Shown: piece by piece, positions 1 to 6,553 of the stretch
Numbering within the stretch: position 1 is the stretch's first letter
Layout of the letters: the number at the start of each line of letters is the position of its first letter
Source of the DNA: Pyramidobacter sp.
GTDB taxonomy: Bacteria > Synergistota > Synergistia > Synergistales > Dethiosulfovibrionaceae
Length of the DNA stretch: 14,203 nucleotides
Reading direction: 5' to 3'
NCBI GenBank assembly: GCA_017940445.1
Contig: JAGAYQ010000101.1
Coordinates: 1-14,203 of the forward strand
Position numbers and translations under genes: made by a program
Notes under the pieces: generated by a model
Database searches by the model: none
What the model saw: the letters and a program-made list of their open reading frames with translations, nothing else
What the model was told of the DNA's origin: nothing

Positions 1-417
1 GAAGGCCTCCTGAGCAGCGTGCAGCAGCGCGTGCATCTCAGAGGTCGACTTGCGCACGACGCCGCTGTTCAGGGCAGCGCCGACAAGGGCACGGCTGACT
101 TTCATCGACAGGTCGCCGGAGATGCCGCCCACTTCCGTGGCTACGCTGCGCCATCCGCAGTTCAGCAGCGTCTCCTTGATGCGGCGCTCTTCGCTGATGT
201 CATCCGACATCGCCAGATACAGCGCCGCTTTCGCAACGTCACCCAGACTCGTGATGCGCATGTTCACCGTCGTGCTGCACACGGCGTCGATGCTCTCATC
301 GCCCGGTGCAGCCACGCTTTCAGCGGGCGCGGGTTCCTCCTCCGCCTCCGGCGCCGGAGAAACGACAGAACCGATGACCGCGCCCAGCAGCGACGATCCC
401 GTTTTATCTTCAGGCAT
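1..417 (-). CDS. HutP-family RNA-binding regulator, C-terminal end beyond left edge
   Basis: Only the first 139 codons lie in the window; the reading frame is open to base 1. HutP proteins are histidine- and Mg2+-dependent RNA-binding antiterminators (Bacillus hut operon). The stretch from about residue 60 resembles HutP: a helix, then E-R-R-I-K-E-T-L-L near 77-85, a 'GW' followed by a conserved strand, an alanine-rich helix (about 105-117), 'SGV', and E127-M-H129-A-L-L-H133-A-A-Q-E137-A. In Bacillus HutP the two histidines of this motif bind the metal. The first ~50 residues are an Ala/Pro/Glu-rich, low-complexity extension that Bacillus HutP lacks. The ATG at 415-417 follows a purine-rich GGAGGCGAGG ribosome site. 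It lies downstream of the AI-2E gene on the same strand, separated by alternative hairpins. No hut enzyme gene is visible, so its target is unknown. Family assignment is from remembered motifs. Confidence 0.72.
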   Translation of the reverse strand, partial: MPEDKTGSSLLGAVIGSVVSPAPEAEEEPAPAESVAAPGDESIDAVCSTTVNMRITSLGDVAKAALYLAMSDDISEERRIKETLLNCGWRSVATEVGGISGDLSMKVSRALVGAALNSGVVRKSTSEMHALLHAAQEAF

Positions 418-506
418 CCGTTCCTCGCCTCCAAGCTCAGAGGTTGTATTTTTAAAGATCTCGTTCCAGTTCATCCACACATTCCCATCCTTCCCAGTGT
501 TTCCCC

Positions 507-584
507 AAAAACGCGCGGCGCTGTCGGGCGCCTGCAGTCGCGCCCGATTGGGGCGCGACGATCGCGATTTGCCTTTGAATCGCG
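507..584 (-). promoter_or_regulatory. Cluster of alternative hairpins upstream of the hutP-like gene
   Basis: Reading the minus strand there are four perfect inverted repeats: arms 578-584/563-569 (7 bp); 551-559/537-545 (9 bp, 5-nt loop); 540-547/524-531 (8 bp, loop 532-539); and 528-532/517-521 (5 bp), followed after GCGCG by a T5 run at 507-511. The second and third share bases, as do the third and fourth, so they cannot all form together. The last one could act as a weak intrinsic terminator for the AI-2E gene. The layout resembles a terminator/antiterminator switch before the hutP-like gene, but no function is shown. Confidence 0.45.
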
Positions 585-592
585 AAAGAGTA

Positions 593-1663
593 TTATTTGG
601 CCTCGGACTCCTTCTCGACGTATGACTTGCCCGAGCCCATCAGCACGCCGACCATTTGCAGCGGCTCCACATTGTCGCAGACGATCTTCAGAATGCCAGC
701 GATCGGCATCGAAAGCAGCGCTCCGGCCACGCCCCACAGCCAGCCCCACATCAGCAGCGAGATAAGGATGATCACGGGACTCAGATTCATGCTGTCGCCC
801 ATCACCTTGGGCGTGATGATGTTGCCGATCGTCTGCTGAACGGCCAGGATCCAGCCGACTGTCCACAGCACCTGCGGCGCAACACCCAGCATTGCCGCGC
901 TGGCATCCGGCTGGAACTGGACGATCGCGACGAGGATCGGCGGGATCGAAGCGATGATCGATCCGACCGTGGGGATAAAGTTCAGGAAGAAGGCCAGCAC
1001 GCCCCACGTCGGCGCAAAATCGACGCCGATCTTTTCCAGTCCGGCCCAGACCAGCAGTCCGGTCGCCCCGCTGATGAGCGTCATCACCGTGATGAAACGG
1101 GCGATCTGGCCAGAGATCGAATCAAGAATGGTCATCACCTGGGCACTCTTCTGCGGGAACGCCTTGCGCATCTTCACCTCGACATAGGGCGAGCCGAGGA
1201 GGATGAACAGCAGGAAGACAACGACCATCACGGCCTTTGAAAGGATGTTGATGACCGAGCCGGAATAGCTGATGATGTACGATCTCAGCGTCCCGCCCCA
1301 GTTCACGCTGTTCAGGTCAAGTCCGGCCGAGAGGACAGGATACTTGGCAGAAAGATGATTCCAGATCTCGCGCAGCTGTTCATAATACTCCACATACTTG
1401 TCGGCCTGCCCGACAAGAATCTGACTGACGAGGCGGCCGCCCTGCCCCACGGCATAAAGCAGCAGCGCCATCAGGACAAAAGTCGTCAGCATGCTCGGCA
1501 CTTTCAGGCGGGACATGAACCGCACGCCCGGCGCCATCATGTACGACAGGATCCACGCGATAAACAGCGGAATAAACACACCCTGCGTCGCCTGAAGCAC
1601 AAAGCCAACAGCGATCACCGTCAGCACGGCAACGCACCCAGTCACGATCTTGATGTCCTTCAT
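593..1663 (-). CDS. AI-2E family transporter (membrane protein)
   Basis: The 356-residue product is a polytopic inner-membrane protein of the AI-2E exporter-like family (PF01594, which includes E. coli TqsA/YdiK). Family members are about 350 residues, matching this length. Hydrophobic segments start at residues ~8-25 and 28-45, then ~58-75, followed by a hydrophilic domain and a cluster of C-terminal helices. The family-like stretch P-T-V-G-S-I-I-A-S-I-P-P-I-L-V-A and the later N-I-I-T-P-K-V-M-G motif are present. The chosen ATG (1661-1663) follows AGAAGGAGAG at 1675-1684, a rather long spacing. An open frame continues up to 1882, but that extension crosses the terminator and promoter region and is not membrane-like. 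The substrate is unknown; the family name does not prove AI-2 export. The closest downstream gene is the hutP-like gene, 175 bp away. Confidence 0.88.
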   Translation of the reverse strand: MKDIKIVTGCVAVLTVIAVGFVLQATQGVFIPLFIAWILSYMMAPGVRFMSRLKVPSMLTTFVLMALLLYAVGQGGRLVSQILVGQADKYVEYYEQLREIWNHLSAKYPVLSAGLDLNSVNWGGTLRSYIISYSGSVINILSKAVMVVVFLLFILLGSPYVEVKMRKAFPQKSAQVMTILDSISGQIARFITVMTLISGATGLLVWAGLEKIGVDFAPTWGVLAFFLNFIPTVGSIIASIPPILVAIVQFQPDASAAMLGVAPQVLWTVGWILAVQQTIGNIITPKVMGDSMNLSPVIILISLLMWGWLWGVAGALLSMPIAGILKIVCDNVEPLQMVGVLMGSGKSYVEKESEAK

Positions 1664-1814
1664 CTCTGTAACGACTCTCCTTCTGAATGAATTATTGCTC
1701 ACACGCTCATGTTCCCAGGGACAGCCAGACTGCCTCTGCCTACCAACGACCGGCGGCGGACCGAACAGCGCAAAAACGGCTCCGGCCGACGCAATTCGTA
1801 CGAAATACCTTGTT

Positions 1815-1820
1815 ATTATA
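1815..1820 (-). promoter_or_regulatory. -10 element (TATAAT) for the AI-2E gene
   Basis: The minus strand carries a perfect TATAAT 150 bp before the AI-2E start. At 17 bp upstream the -35 position falls in the T-run of the preceding terminator (TTTTTT), so the -35 is poor. It is the only convincing -10 in this gap. Confidence 0.45.
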
Positions 1821-1833
1821 GCCGCTTTTCTGC

Positions 1834-1876
1834 TTAAAAAAAAGGACGCCTTTGTAAAAAGGCGTCCTTTTTTTAT
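1834..1876. terminator. Terminator of the grd operon
   Basis: AAAGGACGCCTTT pairs with AAAGGCGTCCTTT around a short loop (1854-1857), and both flanks are A/T runs, so it can work in both directions. It lies 34 bp beyond the grdB stop and ends the minus-strand grd transcript. Confidence 0.9.
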
Positions 1877-1909
1877 TATCATTTTTCAGTTGATTGTCGC
1901 CAATACTCT

Positions 1910-3223
1910 TTAGTCAGCAGCAAAGACCGTCTGCTCGGTGACGGGGGTCTGCAGCGCCTTGAGAGCGCGCGTGACCAGACCGTAGCGGAGCTTGTACTCC
2001 TCCTCGGGCGACAGGTTGGGATTGCCGAGCGGGTGAGGAATGGCCACGGTGGGGATCAGACGGTTGGCGCCGACGGAGAGGGAGATGGGGACGATCGTCA
2101 GCATGTGAACGACAGGGACATCCGCGTTTTCTTCAATAGCTTTGACCATCGTTGCACCGCAACGAGTGCAGGTGCCTCAGGTCGATGTGAGGATGACCGC
2201 GTCAACCTTGCCTTTCAGCTTCTGGCCGATTTCTGTGCCGAATCTCTTCGCGTTGGCGACGCCGGTGCCGTTGCCGACGGTGGCGTAGTAGTAATCGTAC
2301 AGCTTGCCGATCTTGCCCTCTTTTTCGAGGTTGCGCATCACGTCGACGGGCAGCACGCGGTCGGGATCTTCGTTGGCGTAGGTCTGATCATAGCCGCCGT
2401 GAGCGGTCTGATACTTGCCCTTCTCCAGGTTGTCCACGCCGGCGATGCAGTACTCGCCGTAGTTCTGAGCGCTGGAAGCAGCGATGTGGTCGGGGTTGCC
2501 GAACGGAACGATGCCGCCGGAGGTGACCAGAGCGATCGTCGCCTTGCTGATGTCGGCGATGGCGGGGCGCGGCGTGACGCGGTCGAACACGGGCATCTTG
2601 TACTCGGTCTCGAACTCCTCGCCCTTGAGCTTGGCGATCAGCATCTTCACAGCGCGCTCGGCGCCGACTTCGTCATACATCTTGTTGACGCGGACGCCGC
2701 GCTCGATGTAGCCTTCGGCCTTGGGCGTGCCGATCGCTTCGCCCTTCATCTGGCGGACGAGGATGCTGACCATCGGCGGGACGGCCTTGCCCATGCCGCG
2801 GGCGCTGTCAGCCGCGGAAACGATGTAGGTGTACTTCTTGTACAGGTCAACGCCGGGGTTTTCCACGTACATGGCGGAGACGGTGGGGATGCCCAGCTTC
2901 TCGCCGACAGCCTTGCAGACGGCGCCGCAGGCGGTGCCGTAACGGCCGGCGTTGAAAGCGGGACCGGCGATGAAGCCGTCGGCGCCGAACTTCTTCACGG
3001 CCTCGACAACGAAGTCGGAAGCGCTGTCCATGTTCTCGGCGAAGTACGAGTCGCCGCAGATAACGGTGGCAACGATCTCGGCGTCGCTCTTTTTGAAAAA
3101 GTTGTTGAGCGCCAGACCGGGGCCGACGATGCCTTCGCGCACTTCGGGCGCGATGTCGGCCTTCTCTTCTCCGCCGATGCCGGCGAAGAACTGGTTGATG
3201 TAATGAACTACTTTGTAAGTCAT
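1910..3223 (-). CDS. grdB: Glycine reductase complex component B, selenocysteine subunit (GrdB)
   Basis: This is the ~47-kDa selenoprotein of substrate-specific protein B of glycine reductase, which takes the glycine-derived Schiff base and passes the carboxymethyl group to selenoprotein A. Codon 349 is UGA (2177-2179). Reading through it as selenocysteine gives a 437-residue product, almost the length of characterised GrdB, with the motif U349-G-T-C352-T-R-C355-G-A that is typical of GrdB/GrdF/GrdH. The sequence before and after the UGA is continuous GrdB-like protein, so this is not a nonsense mutation. The ATG has a strong TAAGGAGGG site 7 nt upstream. The gene begins 43 bp after grdE, clearly cotranscribed, and a terminator follows. 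Sarcosine (GrdF) and betaine (GrdH) paralogues look alike; the glycine riboswitch heading the operon favours glycine. An automatic caller would split or truncate this gene at 2177. Confidence 0.93.
2149..2165 (-). promoter_or_regulatory. Candidate bacterial SECIS hairpin in grdB
   Basis: On the minus strand, TCGTTGC-GGT-GCAACGA forms a perfect 7-bp stem with a GGU triloop. It begins 12 nt after the selenocysteine UGA, and the loop lies 19-21 nt downstream of it. Bacterial SECIS elements sit in this distance range and carry a conserved GGU in the apical loop, which SelB contacts. Two shorter competing stems exist (2171-2175/2154-2158 and 2166-2170/2153-2157), so folding should be checked. Confidence 0.7.
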
Positions 3224-3266
3224 TCTTTGCCCTCCTTAGAAAATTTTTTCCTGTTGGAAAGGGGCC

Positions 3267-4559
3267 TTAGATGGTGTACGCGCCCAGCTTGGTGAAGCCG
3301 ACTTCGCTGGTCGATCCGGTGATGATCTGAATCTCGGCGAAGATGCTGCCGTCTTCCTTGAGCGAGCCGAAGAAGCCGCCGGCCATCACATCGGCAAACT
3401 GGATGTCGCCGATGATCTTGTCCATGGGCGGAAGCGTGATCGTCGCGTTGGCGTTGCCGGCGGTGACGCAGGCGTCGCCCTCGGGGCACGTGTCAGCCAG
3501 CGACTGCGAAGCGCCGTCGCGGTTGGCGTATTCGTCGGTGACGAGCACGGTCTTGATGCCCTGGCGTTCGCACTTCCAGCAGTTCATGACCAGGTCGGCA
3601 TCGGGGTTGCCGAAGCCTTCCTCGGAGATGACGGCCGCGTCGGCGCCGAGCGTCTTGGCGAGCTTGACGGCGTAGGAGCTGCTGCGCTTCTTGTCGGCAA
3701 GCGTGACGTTTTCGTTGGTGATGACGACGCCGACGAAGTTGAGATCCTTGCCGTGATGCTCGTACAGGCTCTTGATGATGGGGTTGTTCTGGTGCACGTA
3801 GGTGCTGTTCTTGTCGCAGGCAGAAACGCAGTTGCCCGAGCAGATGGCGCCGTCCATGACCTCGGTGGCGTTGATCATCGAGGGGATGATCTTCTTGGCG
3901 TCGACGCCGTAGACGTAGGTGTCATGCAGCAGGCCCTGAGTCTGGAGCATGTAGATGTAGGCGACCTTCGGCAGGCCCGGATAAGCGGCCAGAGCGTCCT
4001 TGTAGCTGGGCGACTCGTAGGTCTCGACCTTGTCGGCGGTGAAGCCGGCCTTCTTGATCTGCTGAGCGATGAACGTCGCCGCCTTGAGGCCGGCCATACG
4101 GCAGCTGGTCTCGCGGTTGTGGTTCTCCAGTCCCTCGACGGGATGCAGGACGACCACGATGTTGCAGGTCTTCGAGAACGGCGTCAGCTCGGCGCCGGGG
4201 CCGGACATGTCGATGATGCCTTCCTGCGGAGCGACAAGGCGTCCCGTGGTGACAACGGCCGCGCCCTCAAGCACGAGCGTGGAGCCCTCGCCGACGGTGT
4301 CGACATCGCCGATCATGCCGGGGAACACTTCGTTGCCGGCCGACAGCTTGCATCTGGGCTCGACCACATCCTTCACGGGCATGATGCGGGTCTTCTCGCC
4401 GGGGTGAGCCAGTTCGACATCGACGCCGGCAAGACGGTCATCGTCGCTGAGATGGTCGATGATGGCCTGCTTGTTGACGGTGAGCACGCCGTTTTTAACG
4501 GAGAACTCGTCGCCAAAGACGACTTTGGTGATTTTTACCTTTTGGAGTTCAAGCTTCAA
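3267..4559 (-). CDS. grdE: Glycine reductase complex component B, alpha/beta proprotein (GrdE)
   Basis: GrdE is the proprotein of the two smaller subunits of protein B. It self-cleaves before a cysteine to create the pyruvoyl group that forms the Schiff base with glycine. The product is 430 residues. The cleavage motif is plain: I-C-S-G-N243-C244-V-S-A-C-D-K-N, so processing would give about 243- and 187-residue chains, very close to the known Clostridium protein. The start is TTG (4557-4559): GGGAGGAG lies 5 nt upstream and the N-terminus L/M-K-L-E-L aligns with other GrdE proteins. An in-frame ATG 60 bp upstream has no ribosome site and adds a non-conserved tail. The gene sits between grdX and grdB. 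Paralogues GrdG (sarcosine) and GrdI (betaine) are hard to separate by eye. Confidence 0.92.
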   Translation of the reverse strand: MKLELQKVKITKVVFGDEFSVKNGVLTVNKQAIIDHLSDDDRLAGVDVELAHPGEKTRIMPVKDVVEPRCKLSAGNEVFPGMIGDVDTVGEGSTLVLEGAAVVTTGRLVAPQEGIIDMSGPGAELTPFSKTCNIVVVLHPVEGLENHNRETSCRMAGLKAATFIAQQIKKAGFTADKVETYESPSYKDALAAYPGLPKVAYIYMLQTQGLLHDTYVYGVDAKKIIPSMINATEVMDGAICSGNCVSACDKNSTYVHQNNPIIKSLYEHHGKDLNFVGVVITNENVTLADKKRSSSYAVKLAKTLGADAAVISEEGFGNPDADLVMNCWKCERQGIKTVLVTDEYANRDGASQSLADTCPEGDACVTAGNANATITLPPMDKIIGDIQFADVMAGGFFGSLKEDGSIFAEIQIITGSTSEVGFTKLGAYTI

Positions 4560-4588
4560 GATAACTCCTCCCTTCTGGTATTTCCCTT

Positions 4589-4625
4589 GCTCCTGATTCC
4601 AGGAGCCCCTCCGCCGCAAAGGCGG
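4589..4625 (-). promoter_or_regulatory. Paired hairpins in the grdE leader
   Basis: Two perfect inverted repeats lie between grdX and grdE: 4600-4606/4589-4595 (GCTCCTG/CAGGAGC, 4-nt loop) and 4621-4625/4611-4615 (CCGCC/GGCGG). The CTCCT of the first is also complementary to the AGGAG ribosome site of grdE at 4565-4569, so it might affect grdE translation or mRNA processing. Function is inferred only. Confidence 0.35.
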
Positions 4626-4716
4626 ATGCGCGCAGTGCAGTTTGTATTGACGCCCACGGACGCTCGCCGCTTTCCCGCTCTGCCCAGCGCGAAAGGAGAA
4701 TGCCGTGGATAATACA

Positions 4717-5109
4717 CTAATAGATCAGACCGTTTTTGAGGAGCGTTTCCTTCATCAGCTCATAGTCGATCTCGGAACAGTCCCTGAGCATCCGGGGCGG
4801 CGTGAGTGCCGGGGTGAGCGGACGGGCGCAGCTCGTATACACGCCCATGGCCTCCTCGATCAGACGCAGGCCGTACTCGTCAAACGGCGCCTTTTCGTCC
4901 TTCTTGAGCAGCAGCGTGCGGAACGGCTGCTGATGAGGGCGGAAGTTGCCGTACAGAGGATGGTTCTGCAAAAGCCAGCCGAGATGGATCAGGTCGCGTC
5001 CGGCCGTGATGATCTCAACGCCCGCTGCGCCTTCGCGATAATCGACGGGAAGGTCGTCGCGGTCTTTGTAGCGCGGATTGTTCGTGAGCAAAATAAAACG
5101 ACAGGACAC
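4717..5109 (-). CDS. grdX: GrdX family protein
   Basis: GrdX is a small conserved protein of unknown biochemical role, found at the front of glycine/betaine/sarcosine reductase operons. The 130-residue product matches the family pattern: N-terminal F-I-L-L-T-N-N-P, then V-E-I-I near residue 31, R-D-L-I-H-L-G-W, then H-P-L-Y-G-N and R-P-H-Q-Q-P-F-R-T-L-L-L. I chose the GTG at 5107-5109 because GAGAGGTG (5116-5123) lies 6 nt upstream. A GTG at 5133 would give 8 extra residues encoded by the ribosome site itself. It is the first gene after the riboswitch, with 157 bp before grdE. The N-terminus carries Cys3, and the preceding extension would add another; neither is a known family feature. Confidence 0.87.
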   Translation of the reverse strand: MSCRFILLTNNPRYKDRDDLPVDYREGAAGVEIITAGRDLIHLGWLLQNHPLYGNFRPHQQPFRTLLLKKDEKAPFDEYGLRLIEEAMGVYTSCARPLTPALTPPRMLRDCSEIDYELMKETLLKNGLIY

Positions 5110-5139
5110 ACAGTTCACCTCTCTTCGGCTCACATGTGT

Positions 5140-5275
5140 CTCTGTCGTACGATCAGATCGCGTATGTTCAGAGCAGCGTCAGATACGGGATCCTTGTGCC
5201 TGAGAGTTTCCGCAAAATGATGCGTTGCCCCTTCGGCGCCGCGCTCGCGAAATCGGCGCAGACTCTCTCCCGTCC
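5140..5275 (-). ncRNA. Glycine riboswitch (single aptamer with 3' ghost stem)
   Basis: On the minus strand the conserved glycine aptamer is evident. P1 is ACGGGA (5268-5273) with TCCCGT (5185-5190). P2 is built from GAGAG and CTCTC (5202-5206). The invariant blocks GCGCCGAAGGGGCAA and AACTCTCAGGCACAAGGA are present. There is no second full aptamer. Instead a CTCTG/CAGAG stem (5169-5173 with 5140-5144) encloses a further small hairpin, as in type-1 singlet glycine riboswitches with a 'ghost aptamer'. No U-tract terminator lies between it and grdX, so control may be translational. In the unbound state CTCTC at 5202-5206 could pair with GAGAG of the grdX ribosome site (5119-5123). That mechanism is inference; the aptamer identity is firm. 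Confidence 0.93.
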
Positions 5276-5291
5276 TTCACTCGCTGGTTTT

Positions 5292-5319
5292 ATTTTACAG
5301 CTATTAAAAAAAATATCAA
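5292..5319 (-). promoter_or_regulatory. Promoter of the riboswitch-grdXEB operon
   Basis: The minus strand has TTGATA (5314-5319) as -35, a 16-bp spacer with a T-tract, and TAAAAT (5292-5297) as -10. The predicted start of transcription is about 5284-5286, ten bases before the aptamer P1. Confidence 0.75.
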
Positions 5320-5563
5320 GCGTCAGGCCGGACTTTCGATCGTATTTTTTATGAATGAGCCGCCAAGATAAAAGTATTGGGAATACATCTTCTCGGGCGC
5401 TGAGATTGAAATATTTATACGTTCCGCACAAAAAACTTTGCATCAGCGTTTTTCTTGCATCATTTTGTTTCAATCAGGTTCATTATTTCACGAAGATTTC
5501 AGAAAAAAATTCTGGCGAAATGTATTGCTTGATTTTCGCGCCGATAATCCGTCATTATTCAGC
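5320..5563. other. AT-rich gap without a gene
   Basis: This stretch between the grd promoter and the thioredoxin terminator is much richer in A/T than its neighbours. Short open frames occur on both strands, but none has a ribosome site or a recognisable product, and one minus-strand frame runs into the riboswitch. I see no RNA gene. Confidence 0.6.
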
Positions 5564-5612
5564 AAAGAGCGAACCCGGCCGGAATAGCTCCAGCCGGGTT
5601 CGCTCTTTTTGT
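5564..5612. terminator. Terminator of the thioredoxin gene
   Basis: A perfect 16-bp inverted repeat (5564-5579 with 5593-5608, core GCGAACCCGGC) is followed by T5 on the plus strand and CTCTTTG on the minus strand. It lies 18 bp beyond the thioredoxin stop and blocks read-through into the grd promoter region. Confidence 0.85.
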
Positions 5613-5630
5613 TTTGTCTGACGGGAAGGA

Positions 5631-5957
5631 CTATTCGCAGATTTTCTTGACGTTCTCCTCGATCTGCTCGATGGTGACCGTGTCGCCGGAAAGGCGGGCC
5701 ACTTCAGCGCCGTCCTTGAAGAACAGGAACGAAGGAAGGCTCATCACCTTGAGGGCCATAGCCACGCGGCGGTTGCCGGAGACGTTGACCTTGCACAGAT
5801 CGACCTTGTCGGCATACTTCTCGGCAAGGGCCTCGACGCTGGGCATGAGCGCCAGGCAGTGGCTGCACTTGGGGCCCCAGAAATCCATGAACATGGGCTT
5901 GGTCTTGCTGGCTTCGATCGCGGCCTCAAAAGTTTCCTTGGTAAGTTCGACTGCCAT
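5631..5957 (-). CDS. Thioredoxin of the glycine-reductase type
   Basis: A 108-residue single-domain thioredoxin. The active site is F-W-G-P-K-C31-S-H-C34-L-A-L-M-P. The W-G-P-K-C context and A-L-M-P after the second cysteine resemble thioredoxins encoded with grd genes, which reduce selenoprotein A and complex C during glycine reduction, rather than the W-C-G-P-C form of housekeeping thioredoxins. The cis-proline loop is seen as M-S-L-P-S-F-L-F-F. The ATG at 5955-5957 follows AAAGGAG by 8 nt; an upstream in-frame start would add 20 residues that overlap this site. It is its own transcription unit with promoter and terminator, 500 bp upstream of grdX on the same strand. A thioredoxin reductase gene, usual in grd clusters, is not in the window. 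Confidence 0.9.
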   Translation of the reverse strand: MAVELTKETFEAAIEASKTKPMFMDFWGPKCSHCLALMPSVEALAEKYADKVDLCKVNVSGNRRVAMALKVMSLPSFLFFKDGAEVARLSGDTVTIEQIEENVKKICE

Positions 5958-6021
5958 GAAAAACACTCCTTTAAAAAATCTGATTTTTGCCGGTCGGCTG
6001 ACTGGCTTCTGAAACAATTTA

Positions 6022-6049
6022 ATTTTATCGCGATCGGCGGCGGCGTCAA
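6022..6049 (-). promoter_or_regulatory. Promoter of the thioredoxin gene
   Basis: The minus strand has TTGACG (6044-6049), a 16-bp GC-rich spacer and TAAAAT (6022-6027), 65 bp before the thioredoxin start. Confidence 0.7.
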
Positions 6050-6307
6050 CCGTAAGAAATGAAGAAGATCGAGCCGCTTCTCAGCGCAAAGATACTGCAA
6101 AGTGAAACACGATTCGCCTTCGCCCCGTACAGCGACCTTATTTTGCAAACGGCGTGCAGCGGCGTTTTATCGCGCATGTGCGCGTTTCCTGTCCAGCTTT
6201 TGCAAAACAGAATTTTTCGGTTATTTGTCGCAACGCGAAAAAACACGGCAAACGCGTGCACCTCGTTGTATAATACCGCTTGGATTTTTTGAAAGGAGGG
6301 AATTGCC
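6050..6307. other. Divergent intergenic region between thioredoxin and hypC
   Basis: Apart from the promoters at its ends I see no gene here. Open frames crossing it have no ribosome site. One plus-strand frame joins hypD but has no start context before hypC. Confidence 0.55.
6269..6274 (+). promoter_or_regulatory. -10 element for hypCDE
   Basis: A perfect TATAAT lies 33 bp before the hypC start. No good -35 is found at 16-18 bp upstream, which could mean activator dependence. The transcript would start near 6281, giving a short leader with AAAGGAGGG. Confidence 0.5.
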
Positions 6308-6553
6308 GTGTGTCTTGCAGTTCCTCACAGAATCGAAGAGTTATGCGGCGACGGCTCGGCGATCGCGACCGCCGGCCCGATCCGCCGCTCTATCCGCGTT
6401 GACGCGCTGCCCGGCGCTCAAGTGGGCGACCTGGTGCTGGTGCACGCGGGATTTGCCATCGAAAAAGTGCGCGAATCGGACGCGGCCGAGCTCGAAGCGC
6501 TTTGGGACGAGATCCGCAAAGGAGCCGGCGATGCTGGACAGCTCCCCTTCTAA
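6308..6553 (+). CDS. hypC: Hydrogenase maturation factor HypC
   Basis: HypC is the small chaperone that, with HypD, carries the iron atom while its CN and CO ligands are attached and then hands it to the [NiFe]-hydrogenase large subunit. The 81-residue product begins M-C2-L-A-V-P, the family hallmark; Cys2 is the iron-binding residue exposed after methionine removal. The OB-fold-like core continues with V-D-A-L-P-G-A-Q-V-G-D-L-V-L-V-H-A-G-F-A, also typical. The GTG start (6308-6310) is fixed by the M-C-L motif and by AAAGGAGGG 8 nt upstream. Its 3' end overlaps hypD by 23 bp, so the genes are translationally linked. Confidence 0.95.
   Translation: MCLAVPHRIEELCGDGSAIATAGPIRRSIRVDALPGAQVGDLVLVHAGFAIEKVRESDAAELEALWDEIRKGAGDAGQLPF

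Noticed and set aside
19..765. Plus-strand frames at the left edge (19-765 and 50-625)
   Set aside because: They are antisense to the hutP-like gene and the end of the AI-2E gene and lack ribosome sites and recognisable domains.
1664..1882. N-terminal extension of the AI-2E protein to 429 residues
   Set aside because: It would cross the grd terminator and the -10 element and encodes non-membrane, non-conserved sequence.
2177..2179. grdB as a pseudogene broken by a nonsense codon
   Set aside because: The UGA sits exactly at the known selenocysteine position, the protein continues in family-like sequence, and a SECIS-like hairpin follows.
2033..3295. 420-codon plus-strand frame
   Set aside because: Antisense to grdB; Ala/Asp/Gly-rich shadow without a family match.
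3753..4712. 319-codon plus-strand frame
   Set aside because: Antisense to grdE; its composition mirrors the complementary codons.
5100..5180. Second glycine aptamer in tandem
   Set aside because: The conserved aptamer blocks are absent here; only a simple stem is present.
5168..5473. 101-codon minus-strand frame
   Set aside because: It covers the riboswitch and its promoter and has no ribosome site.
6102..6530. N-terminal extension of HypD
   Set aside because: The extension would cover hypC in another frame and has no start signal; the ATG at 6531 gives the normal family length.
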